Shown here piece by piece: positions 21,619-29,112 of a DNA stretch of 64,000 nt; positions within the stretch are counted from its first letter, which is position 1, and each line of letters starts with the position of its first letter. The translations under genes and the position numbers were made by a program. The notes under the pieces were generated by a model, which worked only from the letters and a program-made list of their open reading frames with translations, had not been told where the DNA came from and ran no database searches. This stretch comes from Zobellella iuensis (GTDB taxonomy: Bacteria; Pseudomonadota; Gammaproteobacteria; Enterobacterales; Aeromonadaceae), in the NCBI RefSeq assembly GCF_016746085.1, contig NZ_JAERTZ010000032.1, positions 105,249-169,248 on the forward strand, given 5' to 3'.

Positions 21619-21642
21619 GGCCCCGCCCGCTTGGGCGGGGCC
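21619..21642 (-). terminator. GC-rich hairpin after the BMP-family gene
   Basis: GGCCCCGCCC and GGGCGGGGCC form a perfect 10-bp stem with a four-base loop, six bases after the stop on the minus strand. The following T content is weak (TTCCTCAAAAT). Confidence 0.6.
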
Positions 21643-21647
21643 GGGGA

Positions 21648-22706
21648 TCAGGACTTGGCTTTCAGCTCTTCCTTGAAGGACTGCGGCACGAATTCGCCGG
21701 TGGCCGGGTTGAACTCGGGGCCTTCGTAGCTGGTGTTGATGCGGATCTCGCCGCTGATGAGCTTGGCGGCCAGTTCGTCCAGTTGCTGTCTTATCTCGGG
21801 TGAGACGTCCTCCGCCAGGGTCAGCTTGACCACGTCACCCTGGCCCAGGCCGATCTCGGTGATTTGGTCGGGCTGCCATTGGCCGGTGGTGAAGTCACGG
21901 GCGGCGTTGAGGATGGCCACGCTGGCGTCGGCCACCGCCGAGCCCACGAAGCTGGCGTCCGCCTGGGTCCAGTCGGACACGTTGCCGATATGGCGTACCT
22001 TGTCGTCATGGGATTTGATCTCGTCGATCACCCCCTGGCGGCCGGCATTGAGCATGGTGTAGATCACGTCGGCGCCCTGGCCGATTTCGGCCGCCGCCGC
22101 CTGGGCGTTGATGTCGGTATTGTCCAGATCGCCGGTAAACCAGGTCAGGAACCTGGCGTCGGGATTGACGTGCTTGACTCCGTCATAGAAGGCGGCGCGG
22201 CCGATCAGGCCGGGCTGGGGCCAGGCTCCGGAAATATGGCCGACCACGTCGGTCCGGGTGGTCAGTCCGGCCAGGGCGCCGGCCAGCCAGGCCGAGTCTT
22301 CCTGGCGAACCACATAGCTCGAAAGGTTGGGGCCCTGTACATGGCCCTGGATCACCACGAACCTGATGTCGGGAAACTCCTTGCTCACTATCTCTGCCGG
22401 GCCGTTGCACTGGCCGCCATGGGCGATGATGAGATCGGGGCCTTCCTGTGCCAGCTTGCGCATGGCTTCGGTGAGCAATGCCGGATCGGAAGTTGCCGAA
22501 ATATTGGATACATAACTGGCGTTGACATCGAGCTCCGCCTTGATCTTTTCATAGCCCCGGTAGGCGGCCTGCATAAAGCCGTTGTCGTCGTGCTTACCCG
22601 GGATCAACACGGCGATCTTGTGCTGATCCTCGGCGGCCAGGGCCTGTGCGAGAGGAGCCAGTGTCATACCGGCGGCGATCAGTAAGGCGCTTCCAAGCTT
22701 GTGCAT
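21648..22706 (-). CDS. BMP-family (Med/PnrA-like) periplasmic binding protein, orphan
   Basis: 352 residues with a Sec signal peptide (MHKLGSALLIAAGMTLAPLA, cleavage near ALAAED). The ATG at 22706 has AAGGAGAG five bases before it, better than an upstream in-frame start. The body has KIAVLIPGKHDDNGFMQAAY, GPDLIIAHGGQCNG and VGHISGAWPQPGLIGRAAF, typical of the BMP group that binds nucleosides or related ligands. There is no lipobox cysteine at the expected site. No ATPase or permease gene adjoins, so it either serves a transporter encoded elsewhere or acts as a sensor partner. A 19-bp inverted repeat lies upstream. Confidence 0.9.
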   Translation of the reverse strand: MHKLGSALLIAAGMTLAPLAQALAAEDQHKIAVLIPGKHDDNGFMQAAYRGYEKIKAELDVNASYVSNISATSDPALLTEAMRKLAQEGPDLIIAHGGQCNGPAEIVSKEFPDIRFVVIQGHVQGPNLSSYVVRQEDSAWLAGALAGLTTRTDVVGHISGAWPQPGLIGRAAFYDGVKHVNPDARFLTWFTGDLDNTDINAQAAAAEIGQGADVIYTMLNAGRQGVIDEIKSHDDKVRHIGNVSDWTQADASFVGSAVADASVAILNAARDFTTGQWQPDQITEIGLGQGDVVKLTLAEDVSPEIRQQLDELAAKLISGEIRINTSYEGPEFNPATGEFVPQSFKEELKAKS

Positions 22707-22762
22707 GCATTCTCTCCTTGGCAATGGGGTCATCTGCGAGTGTACTTTTTTGTCTGTTTTAT

Positions 22763-22781
22763 TGTGAACAATGAGTTCACA
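22763..22781. promoter_or_regulatory. Candidate operator upstream of the BMP-family gene
   Basis: TGTGAAC and GTTCACA are separated by five bases, a perfect 7-bp inverted repeat, flanked further out by GTCTGT and ACAGAC. It lies about 57 bases upstream of the start, in the region expected for the -35 element. It is not a CRP site, because the spacing between TGTGA and TCACA is nine, not six. Confidence 0.45.
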
Positions 22782-22940
22782 GACAGACCTTAGTCTTTGG
22801 TTGCTAAATTGTTAACATTTTGTTTCGTGCGCTGTGGCGAGGTTCACAGAAATCGTTGCCGGAGAGCCGGGAAAGGGGGATAAAACGGCAGAGGATGGGA
22901 TGATGGAAGGGAGGAAAAGGGGCGCGTCCCTGCGGCCGGG

Positions 22941-23132
22941 TTATTCGTCTTCTCTGCTGCTCCAGCGGGTGAGGCTGGCGGAGATGACGGTGTTGCCGAA
23001 GAAGGCCCAGTCCATCCAGACCGGTTTGTCGGCGTATTTGTCCATGGTGGCGGCGGTGGCGAGCAGCGGCGCCCAGAGGGCGACCATCAGCGAGCAGGCC
23101 AGCACGCCTTTTCTGATTTTTCTTGTTTTCAT
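22941..23132 (-). CDS. Small exported or membrane protein, unknown
   Basis: 63 residues. The ATG has GGGAG six bases upstream. The N-terminus is basic then hydrophobic (MKTRKIRKGVLACSLMVALW, then LLATAAT), which could be a cleaved signal peptide or one membrane anchor, and the rest is a short tail with DKYADKPVWMDWAFFGNT. I do not recognise a family. It stands alone between the BMP gene and the IclR gene. Confidence 0.55.
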   Translation of the reverse strand: MKTRKIRKGVLACSLMVALWAPLLATAATMDKYADKPVWMDWAFFGNTVISASLTRWSSREDE

Positions 23133-23438
23133 TGGGCACTCCCGAAGTCAGGAAGGCACCTTATAGCACGAAGGGCGGGGGGAAAGAAGAAGGCGGGTCC
23201 GATGGCCGACGGCGGGGGGCACCGGCCATGTAAGCGAATGTTGACGATAGCTGCCATCCTGGCGTGACAACCGGCCTGTGGCGGCTGCCGTTACCGGAAA
23301 CGAATCAGGCTAACCGTCTCAATGGCGATCAGGAAGGAGCTGTGTCCCTATCCTTGCCAGCCGGGCGTTGACGAAAGGGCGGGGCCATGCTCCAATTTTG
23401 CCTTTATAAAGCAACAAATGTCGGGCACAGAGGAACCT
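23133..23438. other. Gap upstream of the IclR gene
   Basis: No gene is supported. The stretch should contain the promoters of the small minus-strand gene and of the IclR gene. An AT-rich patch near 23394-23420 could hold the IclR promoter. No convincing copy of the 16-bp operator found upstream of the oxygenase operon was seen here. Confidence 0.4.
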
Positions 23439-24227
23439 ATGGAAACCGATGACAGATACATAGTCCCCGGCCTGGTGCGGGGGCTGGAGGCGCTGCAGGC
23501 GTTCAGCGACGAGAAAAAGGATTTGAGCGTGTCCGAGCTGGCCGAGATTATCGGGGTCAACCGCTCCAGCGCCTTTCGTATCGCCTATACCCTGGAGCAC
23601 TGCGGTTTTCTGCACAAGGAAGACAACTCCCGCCGTTACAGCCTGAACTCCAGGGTGCTGGATCTGGGCTTCACCTACCTGTCGGGGCTGGATTTGCTGG
23701 AGCCGTCGCGCCCCATCATGCAGCGGTTGCGGGATCAAACCACCATCGCCTGCCACCTGGTGATCCGCCAGGGCACCGATATCGTGTTCGTGGATCGCTA
23801 CCAGGCCACGGGGCCCTTCACCAGCACGGTGGGGGTCGGTACCCGCTGGCCGGCCCACGCCACCGTCACCGGCCAGCTGCTGCTCTCCGACCTGTCCGAC
23901 GAGGCCATCACCGAATTGTACCGGGACTACCGTTGGGAAACCTTCACCGAGGGCACGCCCACCAGCCTGGAGGCGCTGTTGGCGCGTATCCGCGAGGTGC
24001 GCGGGCAGCCGGCCCTGATCAGCTGGGGCTACTTCAACCCGGCCATGGCCGCCTGTGCCGCGCCCATCTACCGGCAGAGCGACAGCAGCATGATCGCCTC
24101 GGTGTCGGTCAGCTGCCCGCTGGGCGGCATTGCCCGGGAAGAATTCGAAGGCCGCATCCGGGACGAGGTCATCGCCGCCGCCCAGAGCCTGTCCCGCACC
24201 CTGAGCCTGAACAACGCCCATCCCTGA
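23439..24227 (+). CDS. IclR-family transcriptional regulator
   Basis: 262 residues, normal for the family. The N-terminal winged helix is in LVRGLEALQAFSDEKKDLSVSELAEIIGVNRSSAFRIAYTLEHCGFL (quoted in parts: LSVSELAEIIGVNRSSAFR), and the C-terminal effector domain includes RLRDQTTIACHLVIRQGTD and RWPAHATVTGQLLLS. The ATG at 23439 has GAGGA four bases upstream; another ATG at 23418 is possible. It is transcribed toward the ring-hydroxylation operon, from which it is separated by a terminator and a promoter with paired palindromes. It is therefore the likely regulator of both the operon and the downstream transporter. Ligand unknown, probably the substrate or an early intermediate. Confidence 0.93.
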   Translation: METDDRYIVPGLVRGLEALQAFSDEKKDLSVSELAEIIGVNRSSAFRIAYTLEHCGFLHKEDNSRRYSLNSRVLDLGFTYLSGLDLLEPSRPIMQRLRDQTTIACHLVIRQGTDIVFVDRYQATGPFTSTVGVGTRWPAHATVTGQLLLSDLSDEAITELYRDYRWETFTEGTPTSLEALLARIREVRGQPALISWGYFNPAMAACAAPIYRQSDSSMIASVSVSCPLGGIAREEFEGRIRDEVIAAAQSLSRTLSLNNAHP

Positions 24228-24261
24228 TCCCGCGCCCTCAAGGCGCCGAGACTCCCCCACC

Positions 24262-24290
24262 AACGCCATGCCGACCGCATGGCGTTTTTT
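24262..24290 (+). terminator. Rho-independent terminator of the IclR gene
   Basis: AACGCCATGC and GCATGGCGTT form a perfect 10-bp stem with a five-base loop, followed by TTTT. It separates the regulator from the oxygenase operon. Confidence 0.9.
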
Positions 24291-24376
24291 ATGGCCGGCT
24301 CCCGGCGCTAATAACTCCTGGTCATAAAACACCCGCCCAACCCCCTCAAAAAATTTAACAACAAAGAAACCTTGTG

Positions 24377-24404
24377 TTGACAGAGGTCAATGAACGGATC
24401 TAAT
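24377..24404 (+). promoter_or_regulatory. Sigma-70 promoter of the ring-hydroxylation operon
   Basis: TTGACA at 24377-24382 and TCTAAT at 24399-24404 are separated by 16 bases. Both hexamers are close to consensus. The predicted start of transcription falls at the edge of the paired palindromes immediately downstream, which would let a bound repressor block transcription. Confidence 0.65.
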
Positions 24405-24408
24405 CTTT

Positions 24409-24443
24409 GTTTCGTATGTAAATCATAGTTTCATATATAAAAC
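24409..24443. promoter_or_regulatory. Paired 16-bp operator-like palindromes (predicted IclR sites)
   Basis: Two related sites occur 19 bases apart (start to start): GTTTCGTATGTAAATC at 24409-24424 and GTTTCATATATAAAAC at 24428-24443. The arms GTTT and AAAC are inverted. A closely matching pair with the same 19-base spacing lies at 37069-37103 in front of the transporter operon. Confidence 0.6.
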
Positions 24444-24462
24444 ACAAAGGAGTGACGAAGCC

Positions 24463-24771
24463 ATGAACTGGGTTTCCATTTGCAAGCTGGGCGACATCTC
24501 CGATGAGAGCCCGCTGGCCGTCAAGGTAGGCGACAAGGAGATCGGCGTGTTCAGGGTGGAAGGCCGCCTGCACGCCATCGAGGACATCTGCCCCCATGCC
24601 TATGCCCTGCTTACCGAGGGCTTTATCGAAGGCCGCACCGTCGAGTGCCCGCTGCACGAGGCCATCTTCGATATTCCCACCGGCAAGCTGCAAAGTGGCC
24701 CCGGCTGTCGTGATCTCCACATCTACGAGGTACGGGTCGACGGCGACGACGTACTGCTGAACATGGCATGA
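24463..24771 (+). CDS. Rieske-type [2Fe-2S] ferredoxin
   Basis: 102-residue electron carrier of a ring-hydroxylating oxygenase. The cluster ligands are C43-P-H45 and C62-P-L-H65, in DICPHAYALL and ECPLHEAIFD, followed by PTGKLQSGPG. The size and motifs match three-component oxygenase ferredoxins (BphF/CarAc type). AAAGGAG precedes the ATG. It is the first gene of the operon and should shuttle electrons from the reductase at 27870-29090 to the oxygenase at 25118-26152. Confidence 0.93.
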   Translation: MNWVSICKLGDISDESPLAVKVGDKEIGVFRVEGRLHAIEDICPHAYALLTEGFIEGRTVECPLHEAIFDIPTGKLQSGPGCRDLHIYEVRVDGDDVLLNMA

Positions 24772-24785
24772 CAAGGAACAGCACC

Positions 24786-25085
24786 ATGGACAACTTCAAT
24801 CCCAAACTGGCCGCCTGGCTGAAGAACGAGCCCGCCACCGAGGCCGGCCTCAACAACATCCAGATCCCGGGCAAGACCCGCAACCTGGTGTGGCAGAACC
24901 GCTACCGCGAGCCCACCCGCTACGAGCAGGAGCTGGTCAGCCAGCTGGAAAGCGCCTTCGCCGAGGGCATCGCCGAGCTGGACGAACTGGTGGCTGCCCT
25001 CAACCGGCGCGGGCTGCGCAACGAAGCCGGCGAGGCCTGGACCCCCGCCAATTTTCAGGACGAAATGGCCCGCCTCGGTTACTGA
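24786..25085 (+). CDS. Small protein with recombinase-like helix-turn-helix end
   Basis: 99 residues. AAGGA lies eight bases before the ATG at 24786. The C-terminal segment VAALNRRGLRNEAGEAWTPA followed by NFQDEMARLGY resembles the helical DNA-binding module of large serine recombinases, where a LN..G..T..G..W pattern is common. There is no resolvase catalytic domain. The first half (PGKTRNLVWQNRYREPTRYE) matches nothing I can name. It is placed between the ferredoxin and the oxygenase, so it is more likely a small accessory or structural protein of the oxygenase system than a recombinase. Confidence 0.8.
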   Translation: MDNFNPKLAAWLKNEPATEAGLNNIQIPGKTRNLVWQNRYREPTRYEQELVSQLESAFAEGIAELDELVAALNRRGLRNEAGEAWTPANFQDEMARLGY

Positions 25086-25117
25086 GCGGCACCTCACAGG
25101 GAAGCTAGGAGAACGCA

Positions 25118-26152
25118 ATGAATCAACAGCTTGCAGTAGAACGCCATCTGGATTTGGGCCTCAAGGATCTGTGGTATCCGGTGGTGGCCAGCTGGGAAGT
25201 GGGCAACAGCCCGGTCGGCATCACCCGCCTGGGCGAAAACATCGTGCTGTGGCGCGACGCCGAGGGCAAGGTCAAGGCCCTGGAAGATCGCTGCCCGCAC
25301 CGGGGCGCGCGGCTGTCCCTGGGCTGGAACCTGGGCGACCGGGTGGCCTGCTGGTACCACGGGGTGGAAGTGAAGGGGGACGGCGTGGTCGCCGAGGTGC
25401 CGGCGGTGAGCGCCTGCCCCATGACCGGCAGCAAGTGCCTGCGCTCCTACCCGGTGATCGAAAAGCACGGCGCCATCTTCCTCTGGTTCGGCCTGGATCC
25501 GGACGCCGAGCCCGCCGATCTGGTGCTGCCCGAGCAGCTCGACAGCGAGGAGTGGAGCAGCTTCCTGTGCCAGGCGGACTGGGCGGTGAACTACCGCTAT
25601 GCCGTCGACAACGTCATGGATCCCATGCACGGCAGCTACCTGCACTGCACCTCCCACTCCATGGCGGAAGGGGACAAGAGCGCCGACATGCGTGCCCGCA
25701 ACACCGAGCACGGCTTTATCTTCGAGAAAACCGGCCAGAGCGGGGTCAACTTCGACTGGGTCGAGTTCGGCAGCAGCGGCGCCTTCTGGCTGCGCCTGTC
25801 CATTCCCTACCGCCGGCAGTTCGGCCCGGGCGGCGAATTCTGGATTGTCGGTTTCGCCACCCCGGTGGACGAGCACCACACCCGGGTGTTCTTCTGGCGG
25901 GCGCGCAAGGTCAGCGGCTGGCAGCGCGACGTGTGGCGCTTCCTCTACCGCAACCACCTGGAAAAGCTGCACTGGGACGTGCTGGAGCAGGACCGCGTCA
26001 TCCTCGAGCAGTTGGCGCCCAACGCCCGCGATCACGAGTTCCTCTACCAGCACGACGTGGGCCTGTCGCGCCTGCGCCGGCTGATGAAGAAAACCGCTGA
26101 ACAGCAGCTGGCCCAACTGGCGGCCAGGCAAGAGGCCGAGAGCCATGGATAA
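25118..26152 (+). CDS. Rieske non-haem iron oxygenase, catalytic subunit
   Basis: 344 residues. The N-terminal Rieske domain has C59-P-H61 and C78-W-Y-H81. The catalytic domain has NVMDPMHGSYLH with D168, H171 and H176 in the D-x2-H-x4-H arrangement that binds mononuclear iron. No beta subunit gene is present, so it is probably an alpha-only enzyme such as VanA or carbazole/oxoquinoline oxygenases. With its own ferredoxin and reductase it makes a three-component system that would hydroxylate or demethylate an aromatic ring. It overlaps the following SDR by eight bases. Substrate not predictable. Confidence 0.95.
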   Translation: MNQQLAVERHLDLGLKDLWYPVVASWEVGNSPVGITRLGENIVLWRDAEGKVKALEDRCPHRGARLSLGWNLGDRVACWYHGVEVKGDGVVAEVPAVSACPMTGSKCLRSYPVIEKHGAIFLWFGLDPDAEPADLVLPEQLDSEEWSSFLCQADWAVNYRYAVDNVMDPMHGSYLHCTSHSMAEGDKSADMRARNTEHGFIFEKTGQSGVNFDWVEFGSSGAFWLRLSIPYRRQFGPGGEFWIVGFATPVDEHHTRVFFWRARKVSGWQRDVWRFLYRNHLEKLHWDVLEQDRVILEQLAPNARDHEFLYQHDVGLSRLRRLMKKTAEQQLAQLAARQEAESHG

Positions 26153-26903
26153 GTTGCTGCAGGGCAAGAAGCTGCTGATCACCGGCGCCGCCCGGGGCCT
26201 GGGGCTGGACTTCGCCCGCGCCGCCACCGCCGCCGGCGCCGAGGTGGCCATGGCCGATATCCTCGCCGGGCAGGTGATGGCGGAGGCCAGGACCCTGGCC
26301 GCCGGGGGGCACATCGCCCACGGCCTGGCGCTTGATCTGGCGGACCCGGCTTCCATCGAGGCCTGCGCCCGGGACGCCGCCGGCCTGCTCGGCGGCCTGG
26401 ATGGCCTGGTCAACTGCGGCGCCATCGCCACCGGCATCGGCGGGGTCGACATGACCGAGCTGGACATCGAGGTGTGGGATCGGGTGATGACCGTCAATGT
26501 GCGCGGCAGCTGGCTGATGACCCGGGCGGCGGTACCCTACCTCAAGGCGGCGGGCGCGGGCAAGGTGGTCAACATCGCCTCCGACACCGCGCTGTGGGGT
26601 GCGCCCAGGCTGCTGGCCTACGTGGCCAGCAAGGGCGCCCTGCTGGCGATGACCCGCTCCATGGCACGGGAGCTCGGCGAATACCGCATCTGCGTCAACG
26701 CCGTCAGCCCGGGGCTGACCCTGGTGGAAGCCACCCAATACGTGCCCCAGGCCCGCCACGACCAGTATGTGGACGGCCGCGCCATCCACCGGCCCCAACT
26801 GCCGGAGGACGTCAACGGCGCCGTGCTCTACCTGCTGTCGGATCTGTCGTCCTTCGTCACCGGCCAGAACCTGCCGGTCAACGGCGGCTTCGTCTTCAAC
26901 TGA
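26145..26903 (+). CDS. Short-chain dehydrogenase/reductase (classical)
   Basis: 252 residues. The Rossmann motif is LLITGAARGLGLDFARA, with the serine in VNIASDTALWG and an intact catalytic Y-x3-K in LLAYVASKGALLAMTRS. LSSFVTGQNLPVNGGF at the C-terminus is typical. It directly follows and overlaps the oxygenase gene. In analogous pathways such an enzyme oxidises the cis-dihydrodiol made by the oxygenase back to a catechol; the position supports that reading but the substrate is inferred. Confidence 0.92.
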   Translation: MDKLLQGKKLLITGAARGLGLDFARAATAAGAEVAMADILAGQVMAEARTLAAGGHIAHGLALDLADPASIEACARDAAGLLGGLDGLVNCGAIATGIGGVDMTELDIEVWDRVMTVNVRGSWLMTRAAVPYLKAAGAGKVVNIASDTALWGAPRLLAYVASKGALLAMTRSMARELGEYRICVNAVSPGLTLVEATQYVPQARHDQYVDGRAIHRPQLPEDVNGAVLYLLSDLSSFVTGQNLPVNGGFVFN

Positions 26904-26933
26904 CCCGGCTGCCCAACAAGAGAGACTGTGACC

Positions 26934-27866
26934 ATGAAGATTACCGGAATTGAAGCCCTGAAATTCGGGGTGGACGACAGGCCAAAGGCCGCCAGCTTCC
27001 TCGCCGATTTCGGCCTGAGCCGCGCCGAGAGCGACATCCCGGGGGCGGATCTGTTCCTCACCCTGAACCAGAGCCGGCTCTACCTGTTCGACATCGACGA
27101 CGCCCGCCTGCCGGCCGCCTTCGAGCCCGGCTCCACCCTGCGTGAAGTGGTCTGGGGCGTCGAAAGCGCCGCCTGCCTGGAGCAGTTGGCCGAGCGCCTG
27201 GCCGGGGTCGAGGGCCTGGCCCGCGACCCCGGGGGCCTGAGCTGCCGGGATCCCAACGGCATGACCCTGCGTTTCCGGCCGAGCGCCGTGCAGCCGGTCG
27301 CGCTGCGGGTGGCCGCCATCAACCAGCACGGCGACATCCGCCGGGTGGACGAGGCCAGCCCGGTGTACGAGCGGGGCGAGCCCATCGGCGTGGGCCATGT
27401 GGTGTTCTTCACCCCCGACCTGGCCAGGGCCGAGGCCTTCTACCGGGACCGGCTCGGCTTTCACCTGTCCGACTGCTATGAGGGCAAGGGCGCCTTTATG
27501 CGCTGTGCCGCCGAAGGCCACCACCACGATCTCTTCCTGCTGCACGTGCCGGGCAAGGCCGCCGGGCTCAACCACGTGGCCTTTACCGTGCGCGATATCC
27601 ACGAGGTGATCGGCGCCGGCATGGCGATGAACCGCAAGGGCTGGTCCACCTTTATCGGCCCGGGCCGTCACCCCATTTCTTCCGCCTATTTCTGGTACGT
27701 GAACAGCCCCCTGGGCGGTGCCTTCGAGTACTACACCAACGACGACTACCTCACTCCCGCCTGGCAGCCCCGCACCATGGAGCACCGGCTGGAACTCTTT
27801 ACCGAGTGGGCGATCGAGGGCGGCCTGGACGGCCGCACCCGGCGCCAGGTCAAACAGGGGGGCTGA
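26934..27866 (+). CDS. Extradiol (VOC-family) ring-cleavage dioxygenase
   Basis: 310 residues with two vicinal-oxygen-chelate modules. The metal triad of the C-terminal module is intact: H155 in GVGHVVFF, H214 in LNHVAFTV and E265 in GAFEYYTND. This fits type I extradiol dioxygenases that open catechol rings next to the hydroxyls. The ATG at 26934 is preferred to a GTG six bases upstream because AAGAGAG is ten bases away. The ferredoxin reductase gene begins four bases after its stop. Confidence 0.92.
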   Translation: MKITGIEALKFGVDDRPKAASFLADFGLSRAESDIPGADLFLTLNQSRLYLFDIDDARLPAAFEPGSTLREVVWGVESAACLEQLAERLAGVEGLARDPGGLSCRDPNGMTLRFRPSAVQPVALRVAAINQHGDIRRVDEASPVYERGEPIGVGHVVFFTPDLARAEAFYRDRLGFHLSDCYEGKGAFMRCAAEGHHHDLFLLHVPGKAAGLNHVAFTVRDIHEVIGAGMAMNRKGWSTFIGPGRHPISSAYFWYVNSPLGGAFEYYTNDDYLTPAWQPRTMEHRLELFTEWAIEGGLDGRTRRQVKQGG

Positions 27867-27869
27867 ACC

Positions 27870-29090
27870 ATGAACCAAGCGATTTCCCGCATCGTCATTA
27901 TCGGCGCAGGCCAGGCCGGAGCCTGGGCCGCCCATACCTTAAGGCAACAGGGTTATGGGGGCATGTTGTCAGTGGTGTCCGACGAAGAGCGGGTTTTTTA
28001 CGAGCGGCCGCCCCTGTCCAAGCAGGTGCTGGCCGGCGACATGGCCCCGGCGGCGCTGCAGCTGTTCTCGGACGAGGCCATCAACGCCATGCACATCGAC
28101 TGGCACAAGCCGGCCCGGGCCACCGCCATCGACCCCCGCGGCCATGTGGTGACCCTCGACAACGGTACCGAGCTGGCCTACGACAAGCTGCTGATCGCCA
28201 CCGGCAGCCGGGCCCGGGTGCCGGTGCGGGAATGGCTGAGCCTGCCCCAGGTGTTCACCCTGCGTACCCCCGAGGATGCGGCCCGCCTGGGCGAGCGGCT
28301 GGCGCCGGGCAAGCGCCTGGCCATCCTCGGCGGCGGCTGGATCGGCCTGGAAGTGGCCGCCACCGCCCGGGCCAAGGGGGTGGCGGTGAGCCTGTTCGAG
28401 CTGGGCGAGCGGCTCTGCGGACGCAGCGTGCGGCCCGAGGTGTCCGACTTCCTGCGGGATCTGCACCGGGAGCAGGGCGTCGAGGTGGAGCTGGACTGCG
28501 GCCTCCTCGAGCTGGTGGCCACCGACCAGGGAACCCTGCGCCTGCTCCGGGACGGGCAGCAACTGCTGGAGGCCGATGCGGTGGTGGTGGGGGCGGGCGC
28601 CGAGATCGCCACCGAGCTGGGCCGCGACGCCGGCCTGGACGTGGCCCAGGGGCTGGTGGTCGACGAGCAGGGCCGGACCTCGGATCCGGACATCTACGCC
28701 GCCGGCGACGTGGCCATCCACCCCGGGCTGGGCTTTTGCATCCAGTCCTGGGCCAATGCCCAGAACCAGGCCATCTCGGCGGCGAAAGCCATGCTCGGCG
28801 AGGACAGCCCCTACCGGGACGAGCCCTGGATCTGGTCGGATCAATACGACTGCAACATCCAGATCCTGGGCATTCCCGCCAACGGCGACAGCCGCCTGGT
28901 GCGGCGGCAGGTCGGCGACCGGCAGCATGCCTTTATCTACCTGGATGGGGAGGGGAGGCTGGAGTCGATGATCGCCGTCAACGACGCCAGGCTGGTCAAG
29001 CTCGGCAAGCGCTGGCTCAGGGCCGGCACCCTGCTGCCCGCCGAGCAACTGGCCGATCCCGCCGTCAACCTGATGGCGCTGAAACCGTAA
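27870..29090 (+). CDS. FAD-dependent ferredoxin reductase of the oxygenase system
   Basis: 406 residues, BphG/ThcD type. FAD binding VIIGAGQAGAWAAHTLR, a Rossmann NAD(P)H site LAILGGGWIGLEVAATAR and the FAD-binding DIYAAGDVAIHP are visible, as is YERPPLSKQVLAG, the standard near-N-terminal block of this family. It should reduce the Rieske ferredoxin. All three electron-transfer components are therefore encoded in one operon. Confidence 0.95.
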   Translation: MNQAISRIVIIGAGQAGAWAAHTLRQQGYGGMLSVVSDEERVFYERPPLSKQVLAGDMAPAALQLFSDEAINAMHIDWHKPARATAIDPRGHVVTLDNGTELAYDKLLIATGSRARVPVREWLSLPQVFTLRTPEDAARLGERLAPGKRLAILGGGWIGLEVAATARAKGVAVSLFELGERLCGRSVRPEVSDFLRDLHREQGVEVELDCGLLELVATDQGTLRLLRDGQQLLEADAVVVGAGAEIATELGRDAGLDVAQGLVVDEQGRTSDPDIYAAGDVAIHPGLGFCIQSWANAQNQAISAAKAMLGEDSPYRDEPWIWSDQYDCNIQILGIPANGDSRLVRRQVGDRQHAFIYLDGEGRLESMIAVNDARLVKLGKRWLRAGTLLPAEQLADPAVNLMALKP

Positions 29091-29112
29091 AACGGAATAA
29101 AGGGTTATAAGT

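Noticed and set aside
22763..22781. CRP site
   Set aside because: TGTGA and TCACA are nine bases apart instead of six, so it is called only as an unassigned inverted repeat.
24786..25085. Integrase or site-specific recombinase gene
   Set aside because: Only a short helical segment resembles the recombinase module; the catalytic domain is absent and no att-like repeats or mobile genes are near.
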